Assembly: GCA_028694565.1 (NCBI GenBank)
Contig: JAQVKR010000032.1
Span: forward strand, 1 to 12,037
DNA from: Gammaproteobacteria bacterium
Lineage (GTDB): Bacteria; Pseudomonadota; Gammaproteobacteria; DSM-26407
Direction: 5' to 3'
Length of the DNA: 12,037 nt
This document shows positions 5,681 to 12,037 of this stretch, one piece after another; positions within the stretch are counted from its first letter, which is position 1; the number at the start of each line of letters is the position of its first letter. The notes under the pieces were generated by a model. That model worked only from the letters and a program-made list of their open reading frames with translations, ran no database searches and was not told the DNA's origin. The translations under genes and the position numbers were made by a program.

Positions 5681-5732
5681 TTACCCGAATGGCCGCGGAG
5701 TTTACCACGTCCGCCCGGTCGGGAATACTGCT
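5666..5732. repeat. Direct repeat GGGAATACTKCT, two copies 55 bp apart
   Basis: GGGAATACTTCT at 5666-5677 and GGGAATACTGCT at 5721-5732 differ at one base in twelve. With a single-base gap the similarity continues as CTAATTT versus CTATTT. The 55-bp separation is close to five helical turns, so a protein could bind both on the same face. The copies lie upstream of apbC only, on the metG-distal side of the GC block. Confidence 0.5.
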
Positions 5733-5799
5733 ATTTCTCAATAAACCCTGCTGAAATAAGTGTTTAGCGCCACCCCCCGCGCACTTGCCGGCTCCCGCC

Positions 5800-5827
5800 G
5801 CCGCGCCGGCCCGGGCGCCGGCGCGGC
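5800..5827. repeat. 10-bp all-GC stem-loop between apbC and metG
   Basis: GCCGCGCCGG (5800-5809) and CCGGCGCGGC (5818-5827) form a perfect stem around an 8-base loop that itself contains CCCGGG. The surrounding 65 bp contain hardly any A or T. No T-run follows on either strand and no gene ends nearby, so it is not an ordinary terminator. Confidence 0.5.
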
Positions 5828-5968
5828 CGCCGCGCCCGGGACCCTGGCCGGGCCGCATCGTGCATCGGGCGCGGTGATACTGATATATTTGTCCTTTTGA
5901 AGCATTTCCAACCCCCGGAACTCCACATCCACCGGGGAATGCCGCCTTCCATCTATCCCGTGACCGAC

Positions 5969-8017
5969 ATGCCCGAGAAGAAACGCCAAATCCTCGTCAC
6001 CAGCGCCCTGCCCTATGCCAACGGCTCCATTCACCTCGGCCACTTGGTGGAGTACATCCAAACCGACATCTGGGTGCGCTTCCAGAAAAGCCGCGGCCAC
6101 CACTGCGTCTATGTCTGCGCGGACGATGCCCACGGCACGCCGATCATGCTGCGGGCGGAACAGGAGGGGATCACGCCCCAGGTGCTGATCGAGCGGATGG
6201 AGGCGGAGCACAGGGCGGACTTCTCGGAGTTCCTGGTGGGGTTCGACAACTACTACTCCACCCACTCCCCGGAGAACCGGCACTACGCCAACCTCATCTA
6301 TACCCGGCTGCGCGACGCCGGCCACATCGCCACGCGGACCATCACCCAGGCCTTCGATCCGGTCAAGGAGATGTTTCTCCCCGACCGGTTCATCAAGGGC
6401 GAGTGCCCGCGCTGCGGCGCACCGGACCAGTACGGCGACAGCTGCGAGTCCTGCGGCGCCACCTATGCCCCCACCGATCTGAAGAATCCCCGTTCGGCCA
6501 TCTCCGGCGCGGTCCCGGTGGAAAAGGAGTCGGTCCACTACTTCTTCCGGCTCGGCGACTTCGAGCCCTTCCTGCGCAACTGGGTCGCCGAGCACATCCA
6601 GCCCCAGATGCAGAACAAGCTGGGCGAATGGTTCGAGACCGGGCTGCAGGACTGGGACATCTCCCGCGACGCCCCCTACTGGGGTTTCGAGATCCCCGAT
6701 GCGCCGGGCAAGTTCTTCTATGTCTGGCTGGACGCGCCCATCGGCTACATGGCCAGCTTCCAGAACTACTGCGACCGCACCGGGGAGTCCTTCGAGGACT
6801 ACTGGGGCCGGGAGTCGGGGGCCGAGCTGTACCATTTCATCGGCAAGGACATCGCCTACTTCCACACCCTGTTCTGGCCGGCGGAGCTGCACGGGGCAGG
6901 CTTCCGCACCCCCTCGGCGGTGTTCTGCCACGGCTTCCTCACCGTCAACGGCCAGAAGATGTCCAAGTCGCGCGGCACCTTCATCATGGCGCGCACCTAC
7001 CTCAGGCACCTGCGCCCCGAATACCTGCGCTACTACTTCGCCACCAAGCTCGGCTCCGGCATCGAGGACCTCGACCTGAACCTGGAGGATTTCCGCCAGC
7101 GGGTCAACTCGGACCTGGTGGGCAAGGTGGTGAACATCGCCAGCCGCTGCGCGGGCTTCATCCACAAGCTGTTCGAGGGCAGGCTGGCCGCCACGCTGCC
7201 CGATCCCCACACCTACGGCGAGTTCGTGACCGCCGGCGAGTCCATCGCCGAGGCCTACGAGGCGCGGGAGTTCAGCCGCGCCATGCGCGAGGTGATGCAG
7301 CTGGCGGATCGGGCCAACCAGTACATCGACGAGCAGAAGCCGTGGGTGATGGCCAAGGACCCGCTGCGCGCAGCGGAGGTACAGGCGGTCTGCACCCAGG
7401 GGCTCAACCTGTTCCGGGTGCTGGCCACCTGGCTGGCCCCGGTGCTGCCGCAGATGTGCGAGGACGCCCGCGCCTTCCTGAACGTGGACACCCTGGCCTG
7501 GCACGCGGTGGCCGAGGGCCCCCTCGTGGATCACCGCATCGCGCCCTTCAAGCCGCTCATGCAGCGGGTGGAGCCGGCCCAGCTGGAGGCGGTGGTGGAA
7601 GCGTCCCGCGAGCACCTGCGGGCCACGGCCGGGCAGGCGGAGGCGGCGCCTGAAACCCCGCCCTCGCCGCTGGAGGAGAACCCCATCGCCGCGGAGATCG
7701 GCATTGACGAGTTCGCGAACATCGATCTCCGGGTGGCGCGCATCGAGAAGGCCGAGCACGTGGAGGGCGCCGACAAGCTGCTGAAGCTGACCCTGGACCT
7801 GGGCGGCGAAACGCGCACCGTGTTCGCCGGCATCAAGTCGGCCTACCAGCCCGAACAGCTCACCGGCCGGCTCACGGTCATGGTGGCCAACCTCGCGCCG
7901 CGCAAGATGCGCTTCGGGGTCTCCGAGGGGATGGTCCTCGCGGCCGGGCCGGGCGGCAGGGAGCTGTTCGTCCTCGCCCCGGACAGCGGCGCGCAACCCG
8001 GCATGCGGGTAAAATGA
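5969..8017 (+). CDS. metG: Methionyl-tRNA synthetase
   Basis: This cytoplasmic enzyme charges tRNA-Met with methionine. The 682-residue product from ATG 5969 begins [19 protein letters not shown], matching the usual family N-terminus. ATG 5939 and TTG 5897 are in-frame alternatives; none has a clean Shine-Dalgarno site, so the start rests on homology. The class-I signature HLGH is at 22-25 and KMSKS at 330-334. A four-cysteine zinc knuckle lies at Cys146/149 and Cys159/162. The anticodon-binding helical bundle occupies roughly 390-550. After a Pro/Glu/Ala-rich linker comes a C-terminal tRNA-binding OB-fold (about 577-682; [22 protein letters not shown]), the dimerising long form as in E. coli. 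A strong hairpin follows the stop by 2 bp. Confidence 0.97.
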   Translation: MPEKKRQILVTSALPYANGSIHLGHLVEYIQTDIWVRFQKSRGHHCVYVCADDAHGTPIMLRAEQEGITPQVLIERMEAEHRADFSEFLVGFDNYYSTHSPENRHYANLIYTRLRDAGHIATRTITQAFDPVKEMFLPDRFIKGECPRCGAPDQYGDSCESCGATYAPTDLKNPRSAISGAVPVEKESVHYFFRLGDFEPFLRNWVAEHIQPQMQNKLGEWFETGLQDWDISRDAPYWGFEIPDAPGKFFYVWLDAPIGYMASFQNYCDRTGESFEDYWGRESGAELYHFIGKDIAYFHTLFWPAELHGAGFRTPSAVFCHGFLTVNGQKMSKSRGTFIMARTYLRHLRPEYLRYYFATKLGSGIEDLDLNLEDFRQRVNSDLVGKVVNIASRCAGFIHKLFEGRLAATLPDPHTYGEFVTAGESIAEAYEAREFSRAMREVMQLADRANQYIDEQKPWVMAKDPLRAAEVQAVCTQGLNLFRVLATWLAPVLPQMCEDARAFLNVDTLAWHAVAEGPLVDHRIAPFKPLMQRVEPAQLEAVVEASREHLRATAGQAEAAPETPPSPLEENPIAAEIGIDEFANIDLRVARIEKAEHVEGADKLLKLTLDLGGETRTVFAGIKSAYQPEQLTGRLTVMVANLAPRKMRFGVSEGMVLAAGPGGRELFVLAPDSGAQPGMRVK

Positions 8018-8019
8018 AG

Positions 8020-8048
8020 ACCGGCGGCGCGGAATGCGCCGCCGGTTT
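8020..8048 (+). terminator. Rho-independent-like terminator of metG
   Basis: ACCGGCGGCGC (8020-8030) pairs perfectly with GCGCCGCCGGT (8036-8046) around a 5-base loop GGAAT, starting two bases after the metG stop. Only three T's follow (8046-8048), so termination efficiency is uncertain, but the 11-bp GC stem at a gene end is typical. Confidence 0.75.
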
Positions 8049-8054
8049 CGCCAC

Positions 8055-8078
8055 ATGACATTGATAATTGTCATCAAT
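8055..8078. promoter_or_regulatory. Two overlapping palindromes; Fur-box-like (or FNR-like) site
   Basis: TGATAATTGTCATCA (8062-8076) fits the 7-1-7 Fur pattern TGATAAT-N-ATTATCA at 12 of 14 positions and sits in a wider inverted repeat, ATTGAT (8060-8065) with ATCAAT (8073-8078). A second, offset palindrome pairs ATGACA (8055-8060) with TGTCAT (8069-8074). The site also contains TTGAT-N4-GTCAT, an 8-of-10 match to the FNR/Anr box, whereas the better ATCAA half has the wrong spacing (7). It lies downstream of the metG terminator and about 230 bp before rnfA. Confidence 0.4.
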
Positions 8079-8144
8079 CCGGGCGGGGGGGCGCATTTAG
8101 AATCGAATCATCAATTTTTACGGGGGCTCCATAACAAAACGTTA

Positions 8145-8173
8145 TTGCAGCCGCATTAAAAGTAGGGTATTTA
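8145..8173 (+). promoter_or_regulatory. Possible sigma-70 promoter of the rnf operon
   Basis: TTGCAG (8145-8150) and TATTTA (8168-8173) are separated by exactly 17 bp in an AT-richer stretch. Each box matches its consensus at only three of six bases. The position immediately before a strong palindrome (8174-8190) makes it the best candidate in the leader. A small inverted repeat, ATAAC (8131-8135) with GTTAT (8141-8145), overlaps its upstream edge. Confidence 0.35.
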
Positions 8174-8190
8174 TTTGTGCGTCGCACAAA
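8174..8190. promoter_or_regulatory. 17-bp perfect palindrome in the rnf leader (operator candidate)
   Basis: TTTGTGCGTCGCACAAA consists of two perfect 8-bp arms around a single T. It directly follows the candidate -10 box, so a bound protein would cover the transcription start. The TTGTG...CACAA ends recall Rex-type redox-sensor sites, but Rex sites have a different, longer centre (TTGTGAANNNNTTCACAA), so I leave the regulator unnamed. Confidence 0.55.
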
Positions 8191-8304
8191 AAGAAGAAAG
8201 AATATCGGGTAGAAGCGCACCCCGCGAACGTCCATCATAGGGGATGGCCGGTGTGCAGCCCGGTTTTCAGAATGTGATTGAACGTACGGGAAAGACGTGG
8301 GCCG

Positions 8305-8886
8305 ATGACCGAATACCTGCTCATCCTCGTCAGCACGGTGCTGGTGAACAACTTCGTGCTGGTCAAGTTTCTCGGCCTCTGCCCCTTCATGGGCGTGTCC
8401 AAGAAGCTCGAAACCGCCGCCGGCATGTCGCTGGCGACCACCTTCGTGCTCACCCTCTCGGCGGTGATGAGCTACCTGGTGGAGGCCTACGTCCTCGCCC
8501 CCCTGGGGCTTGAATTCCTCCGCACCATCGGCTTCATCCTGGTGATCGCAGTGGTGGTGCAGTTCACCGAGATGGTGGTGCACAAGACCAGTCCCGTGCT
8601 CTACCAGCTGCTCGGCATCTACCTCCCGCTCATCACCACCAACTGCATCGTGCTGGGTGTCGCCCTGCTCAACGTGCAGACCGATCACGGATTCCTGCAG
8701 TCGGCCATCTACGGGCTCGGCGCCGCCATCGGCTTCTCCCTGGTGCTGGTGCTGTTCGCCGCCATGCGTGAGCGCCTCGCGGCCGCGGACGTTCCGGTGC
8801 CGTTCCGCGGCGCGGCCATCGGCATGATCACCGCCGGGCTGATGTCCCTCGCCTTCATGGGCTTCACCGGCCTCGTCAAGGGTTGA
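8305..8886 (+). CDS. rnfA: Rnf complex membrane subunit A
   Basis: RnfA (RsxA in E. coli) is an inner-membrane subunit of the ion-translocating NADH:ferredoxin oxidoreductase. In E. coli the homologous complex keeps SoxR reduced. The product is 193 residues, the same length as E. coli RsxA, with about six transmembrane helices. Key features are [16 protein letters not shown] (15-30, Cys26) and [17 protein letters not shown] (107-123, Cys114). In this family those two cysteines, with the matching pair in RnfE, hold an intramembrane Fe-S cluster. The start [11 protein letters not shown] matches the family; its ribosome site is weak (GGGAAAG at 8288-8294 is rather distant). It is first in the operon, with rnfB beginning 2 bp after the stop. 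Confidence 0.96.
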   Translation: MTEYLLILVSTVLVNNFVLVKFLGLCPFMGVSKKLETAAGMSLATTFVLTLSAVMSYLVEAYVLAPLGLEFLRTIGFILVIAVVVQFTEMVVHKTSPVLYQLLGIYLPLITTNCIVLGVALLNVQTDHGFLQSAIYGLGAAIGFSLVLVLFAAMRERLAAADVPVPFRGAAIGMITAGLMSLAFMGFTGLVKG

Positions 8887-8888
8887 AC

Positions 8889-9446
8889 ATGATCAGCGCG
8901 GTCCTGGCCATCACCACACTCGCCGTCATCTTCGGCAGCCTGCTCGGGTACGCCGCGGTGCGCTTCCGGGTGGAAGGGGATCCCGTGGTGGATCAGATCG
9001 ACTCGCTGCTGCCCCAGACCCAGTGCGGCCAGTGCGGCTTCCCCGGCTGCCGGCCCTACGCCGAGGCGCTGGCCAGCGGCGAGGCGGAAATCAACCGCTG
9101 CCCGCCGGGCGGCGAGGCCACCATCCAGGCGCTGGCCGACCTGCTCGGGCGGGAGCCCATGCCGCTGGACGGCGAAGTGGGCGAAGAGAAGCGGCGGATG
9201 GTGGCCTATGTGGTGGAGGAGGAGTGCATCGGCTGCACCCTGTGCCTGCAGGCCTGCCCGGTGGACGCGATCCTGGGCGCGGCGAAGCAGATGCACCAGG
9301 TCATCGAGGCCGAGTGCACGGGCTGCGAGCTGTGCATTCCGCCCTGCCCCGTGGAGTGCATCCACATGCACCCGGTGGAGCAGGGCCTGAACGAATGGAA
9401 ATGGCCCTTCCCGAAACACCAGCCTCCCATGGGCTCGGCCGCCTGA
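8889..9446 (+). CDS. rnfB: Rnf complex ferredoxin-like subunit B
   Basis: RnfB passes electrons within the Rnf complex. The product is 185 residues from ATG 8889, preceded by AAGGG at 8878-8882 inside the rnfA 3' end; a TTG at 8883 overlapping the rnfA stop is a less likely start. A single N-terminal membrane anchor spans about 3-22. A four-cysteine domain follows (Cys46, 49, 54, 71; CGQCGFPGC), then two ferredoxin-type [4Fe-4S] motifs: Cys113/116/119/123 ([12 protein letters not shown]) and Cys143/146/149/153 ([12 protein letters not shown]). All cluster ligands are present and length is normal for gammaproteobacterial RnfB. A 101-bp gap with a hairpin separates it from rnfC. Confidence 0.96.
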   Translation: MISAVLAITTLAVIFGSLLGYAAVRFRVEGDPVVDQIDSLLPQTQCGQCGFPGCRPYAEALASGEAEINRCPPGGEATIQALADLLGREPMPLDGEVGEEKRRMVAYVVEEECIGCTLCLQACPVDAILGAAKQMHQVIEAECTGCELCIPPCPVECIHMHPVEQGLNEWKWPFPKHQPPMGSAA

Positions 9447-9461
9447 GGCCGCATCTTCCGA

Positions 9462-9481
9462 CGCCCGGCGCTCCCCGGGCG
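9462..9481. other. Stem-loop in the rnfB-rnfC gap
   Basis: CGCCCGG (9462-9468) pairs with CCGGGCG (9475-9481) around a 6-base loop, 15 bases after the rnfB stop. There is no T-run. It could modulate the relative levels of upstream and downstream operon parts by stabilising mRNA ends. The 101-bp gap holds no other recognisable feature; an in-frame TAG at 9539-9541 fixes the rnfC start. Confidence 0.4.
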
Positions 9482-9547
9482 GGAAGGCGGGCAACGGCCA
9501 GCCACTGCGCGGGAACAGCGGACACCCCGGACGGAACATAGGCACCG

Positions 9548-11152
9548 ATGGTTGCAACGACTCGCAAACTGCATCACTTCCACGGCGGCGTGCACATGCC
9601 CGGCCACAAGGAGGCGTCCACCCGCCTCCCGGTGGCCGCTGCGGGCGTCCCCGAGCGGATTGTCATCGCCCTGCAACAGCATATCGGGGCCCCGGCGGAG
9701 CCGGTGGTCAAGGTGGGCGACCGGGTGCTGAAGGGCCAGATGATCGGCCGGGCCGGCGGCTACGTGAGCGCGCCCGTTCACGCATCCAGCTCCGGCACGG
9801 TCACGGCCATCGAGCCCCTGCCCGTCCCCCACCCTTCCGGCCTCACCATCCCCTGCGTGGTCATCGAAACCGACGGCGAGGACCGCTGGGTGGATCTCCA
9901 GCCGCTGGAGGAGTATTCCGAGGCCGATGTCGACCTGCTCCGCGCGCGCATCCGCGACGCCGGCATCGTGGGACTGGGCGGCGCCGCCTTCCCCACCGCC
10001 GTGAAGCTCACCCCGCCCGCCGACGCCGCCATCGACACCCTCATCATCAACGGCGCTGAATGCGAGCCCTACATCACCTGCGACGACATGCTCATGCGCG
10101 AGCGGCCGGAGGAGGTCATCCAGGGCGTGGCCATCATGCGCCGGATTCTCGGGGTCCGGGAATGCGTCGTGGGGCTCGAGGACAACAAGCCCGAAGCGTT
10201 CCGGGCGCTGCAGGCCGCCGCCGCCGGCACCGGCATCGAGGTTGTCCAGGTTCCCACCATCTACCCGACCGGCGGCGAAAAGCAGCTCATCAAGGTGCTG
10301 ACCGGGAAGGAGGTCCCCAGCCGCGGCATCCCGGCGCAGATCGGCATCGTGTGCCAGAACGTCGCCACCGCCGCGGCCGTCTACCGCTCCGTGCGCCACG
10401 GCGAGCCGCTGATCTCGCGCATCGTCACCGTCACCGGCGGCGCGGTCCGGGAGCCGCGCAACCTGGACACGCTCATCGGCACGCCGATGGAGCACCTCCT
10501 GGGCCGCTGCGATCCCCACCTCACCCCCGAGGACAAGCTCATCATGGGCGGCCCGATGATGGGGATCCCGCTGCGCGACGGCAGCCTGCCCACGGTCAAG
10601 GCCACCAACTGCCTGCTCGCCGCGACGCCCGGGGACCAGCCCAACCAGGGCCAGACGATGCCCTGCATCCGCTGCGGCGAATGCACCCGCGTCTGCCCGG
10701 TGAATCTCCTGCCCCAGCAGATGTACTGGCACGCCCGGGCCCGCGAGTTCGACAAGATCCAGGACTACAACCTGTTCGACTGCATCGAGTGCGGCTGCTG
10801 CTCCTACGTCTGCCCCAGCCACATTCCCCTGGTGCAGTACTACCGCTTCGCCAAGACCGAGATCTGGGACCAGGAGCGGGAAAAGAAGAAGGCCGACCTC
10901 GCCCGCCGCCGCCACGAGTTCAAGCAGATGCGGATCGAGCGCGAGAAGCGCGAGAAGGCCGAGCGGCACAAGGCCGCCGCGGCCCGCGCCACCGCCAAGA
11001 CCAGTGCGGGCAAGGCCGGCGCCGAGGCCGCGACCGATGCCGACAAGCAGGCCGCCATCCAGGCGGCCATGGAGCGGGCACGCGCCAAGCGCGAGGCTGC
11101 CGCCCGCGCAGAGGCCGAGCCCAAGAAGACCGCCAACGACGCCGACGCATGA
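9548..11152 (+). CDS. rnfC: Rnf complex NADH-binding subunit C
   Basis: RnfC is the peripheral subunit that oxidises NADH and carries FMN and Fe-S clusters. The product is 534 residues; the ATG at 9548 is certain because an in-frame TAG lies 9 bases upstream. HFHGGVHMPGHK (10-21) is the usual N-terminal motif. The Nqo1/NuoF-like nucleotide and flavin domain includes GLGGAAFPTAVKL (142-154) and NGAECEPYITCDD (168-180). Two ferredoxin motifs follow at Cys373/376/379/383 and Cys412/415/418/422, the second with an extra Cys417. From about 440 the chain is a Lys/Arg/Glu/Ala-rich, probably coiled-coil tail ending NDADA; such tails vary widely in gammaproteobacterial RnfC. Its stop overlaps the rnfD ATG (ATGA). 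Confidence 0.96.
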   Translation: MVATTRKLHHFHGGVHMPGHKEASTRLPVAAAGVPERIVIALQQHIGAPAEPVVKVGDRVLKGQMIGRAGGYVSAPVHASSSGTVTAIEPLPVPHPSGLTIPCVVIETDGEDRWVDLQPLEEYSEADVDLLRARIRDAGIVGLGGAAFPTAVKLTPPADAAIDTLIINGAECEPYITCDDMLMRERPEEVIQGVAIMRRILGVRECVVGLEDNKPEAFRALQAAAAGTGIEVVQVPTIYPTGGEKQLIKVLTGKEVPSRGIPAQIGIVCQNVATAAAVYRSVRHGEPLISRIVTVTGGAVREPRNLDTLIGTPMEHLLGRCDPHLTPEDKLIMGGPMMGIPLRDGSLPTVKATNCLLAATPGDQPNQGQTMPCIRCGECTRVCPVNLLPQQMYWHARAREFDKIQDYNLFDCIECGCCSYVCPSHIPLVQYYRFAKTEIWDQEREKKKADLARRRHEFKQMRIEREKREKAERHKAAAARATAKTSAGKAGAEAATDADKQAAIQAAMERARAKREAAARAEAEPKKTANDADA

Positions 11153-12037
11153 TGCAAGCCATCGATCTCCGCACCCCCCACATCCACCTGGACAGCAGCG
11201 TCTCCCTGGCGATGCGCCGGGTGCTCTACGCCCTGGTCCCGGCCCTGGCCGTTCAGACCTGGTTCTTCAGCTGGGGCGTACTCATCAACGTGCTCTACGC
11301 CGGCCTGGCGGCGGTCGTCTTCGAGGCGCTGATGCTCCGCCTCCGGGGCCGGCCGGCGGGCAGCTACCTGGCCGACGGCAGCGCGGTGCTCACCGGCGTC
11401 CTGCTGGCCATGGCCCTGCCGCCGCTCTCGCCCTGGTGGATGACGCTCATCGGGGTGGGCTTCGCGGTCGTGGTCGGCAAGCACCTCTATGGCGGACTCG
11501 GCTACAACCCCTTCAATCCCGCCATGCTCGGCTACGTGCTGCTGCTCACCTGCTTCCCGCTGGAGATGACCTCCTGGGTGGCGCCGCGGGCGCTGGTGGA
11601 CATGCACATCGGCTTCTCCGACGCCTTTACCGCCATCTTTCTCGGCACCGTCCACGGCGGCATCAGCGTCGATGCGATAACCATGGCCTCGCCGCTGGAC
11701 TCCCTCAAGGTGCAGCTCGGGCTGGCCCGGACGGTGCAGGAGATCCTGGAGCAGCCCACCTTCGGCAACCTCGGCGGCCGCGGCTGGGAGTTCGTGGACC
11801 TGGCGCTGCTCGCGGGCGGGCTGTGGCTCATCTGGAAGCGGGTCATCGGCTGGCACATCCCGGTGGCCATGCTCGGCACCCTGGCGCTGCTGGCGATGAT
11901 CTTCAACCTGGTTGACCCGGGCCGCTACGCCACCCCGATGTTCCATGTCTTCAGCGGCGCGGCCATGCTCGGAGCATTCTACATCGCCACCGATCCGGTG
12001 AGCGCCTCCACCACCCCCCGCGGCCGGCTGATCTTCG
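11149..12037 (+). CDS. rnfD: Rnf complex flavoprotein membrane subunit D (3' end outside window)
   Basis: RnfD is a polytopic inner-membrane subunit related to NqrB and carries covalent FMN. The first 296 residues are present; E. coli RsxD is about 350, so roughly 50-60 are missing. The start MMQAIDLRTPHIH uses tandem ATGs at 11149 and 11152 that overlap the rnfC stop, indicating coupling; no strong ribosome site is seen. Family stretches include DGSAVLTGVLLAMALPP (about 76-92), VGKHLYGGLGYNPFNPAMLGY (about 105-125) and the late HVFSGAAMLGAFYIATDPVSAS. The presumed flavin-attachment segment is DAITMASPLD (175-184), with Ser181 where Thr is usual. Hydrophobic helices alternate as expected. rnfG and rnfE are expected beyond the edge. 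Confidence 0.95.
   Translation, partial: MMQAIDLRTPHIHLDSSVSLAMRRVLYALVPALAVQTWFFSWGVLINVLYAGLAAVVFEALMLRLRGRPAGSYLADGSAVLTGVLLAMALPPLSPWWMTLIGVGFAVVVGKHLYGGLGYNPFNPAMLGYVLLLTCFPLEMTSWVAPRALVDMHIGFSDAFTAIFLGTVHGGISVDAITMASPLDSLKVQLGLARTVQEILEQPTFGNLGGRGWEFVDLALLAGGLWLIWKRVIGWHIPVAMLGTLALLAMIFNLVDPGRYATPMFHVFSGAAMLGAFYIATDPVSASTTPRGRLIF

Larger units (their letters stand above)
5617..5968. other. Divergent apbC-metG regulatory region
   Basis: This 352-bp non-coding stretch has three parts. An AT-richer part near apbC (5654-5766) holds an inverted repeat and a duplicated 12-mer. A nearly all-GC block (about 5794-5860) holds a 10-bp stem. A second AT-rich segment (5875-5900) holds GATACT and TATATT as possible -10 boxes for metG; no good -35 accompanies either. 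If metG starts translation at 5969 its leader has no clear Shine-Dalgarno sequence. I see no riboswitch (SAM or T-box type) fold signature that I can support. Confidence 0.55.

Noticed and set aside
5700..5735. IscR type-1 site upstream of apbC
   Set aside because: Minus-strand ATTCCCGAC resembles one half-site, but the matching second half at the proper spacing is absent. Kept only as a remark in the duplicated-site finding.
5860..5968. Riboswitch or T-box in the metG leader
   Set aside because: No T-box sequence, specifier stem or SAM-type core can be recognised, and T-boxes are rare in Gammaproteobacteria.
5738..8077. 779-codon open frame antisense to metG
   Set aside because: It mirrors the metG codons throughout and has no recognisable domain; metG on the plus strand explains the region fully.
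9206..11946. Long minus-strand frames across rnfB-rnfD
   Set aside because: Antisense to well-conserved rnf genes, no start signal and no known domain.

Overview
The window is GC-rich chromosomal DNA. Gene content and order (metG divergent from apbC-dcd, an rnfABCD cluster led by rnfA, Slp-family lipoproteins, a YdcH-type protein, lrgAB) point to a gammaproteobacterium. A Pseudomonas/Ectothiorhodospiraceae-like lineage is my inference from family resemblance and base composition, not a database result. All genes look native, and I see no phage, transposase, CRISPR, rRNA or tRNA.

Layout. At 1-145 is the 3' end of an unidentified plus-strand gene. It converges on a minus-strand pair of Slp-family outer-membrane lipoprotein genes (717-1247, then 210-704). 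A 276-bp divergent spacer with a long-range inverted repeat leads to a small YdcH/DUF465 gene (1524-1730) and an unidentified two-helix membrane protein with paired CxxC motifs (1913-2134). The latter converges on a second tiny membrane protein (2155-2346, minus). A spacer at 2347-2654 carries a MITE-like inverted repeat. Next are translationally overlapping lrgA-lrgB (2655-3730). A REP-like inverted repeat (3760-3838) separates lrgB from convergent dcd (3874-4440, minus, TTG start), and apbC (4525-5616, minus) lies upstream of dcd. A 352-bp divergent regulatory region precedes metG (5969-8017), which ends in a hairpin terminator. A 287-bp AT-richer leader with several palindromes then opens the rnf operon: rnfA (8305-8886), rnfB (8889-9446), rnfC (9548-11152), and rnfD (from 11149), which runs off the window edge.

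How the genes work together. RnfA-D are core subunits of the membrane NADH:ferredoxin (or SoxR-reducing) oxidoreductase. The missing rnfG and rnfE probably follow outside the window. ApbC is an Fe-S cluster carrier, so two of the nearby transcription units concern Fe-S/flavin redox proteins. MetG and Dcd are housekeeping enzymes for methionyl-tRNA charging and dUTP/dTTP supply.

I do not see a clear new multi-gene system. The most interesting material is small or non-coding: the CxxC membrane hairpin protein, palindromes in the rnf and dcd leaders, duplicated sites upstream of apbC, two intergenic repeat elements, and a Ser in place of the usual Thr at the presumed RnfD flavin-attachment site.
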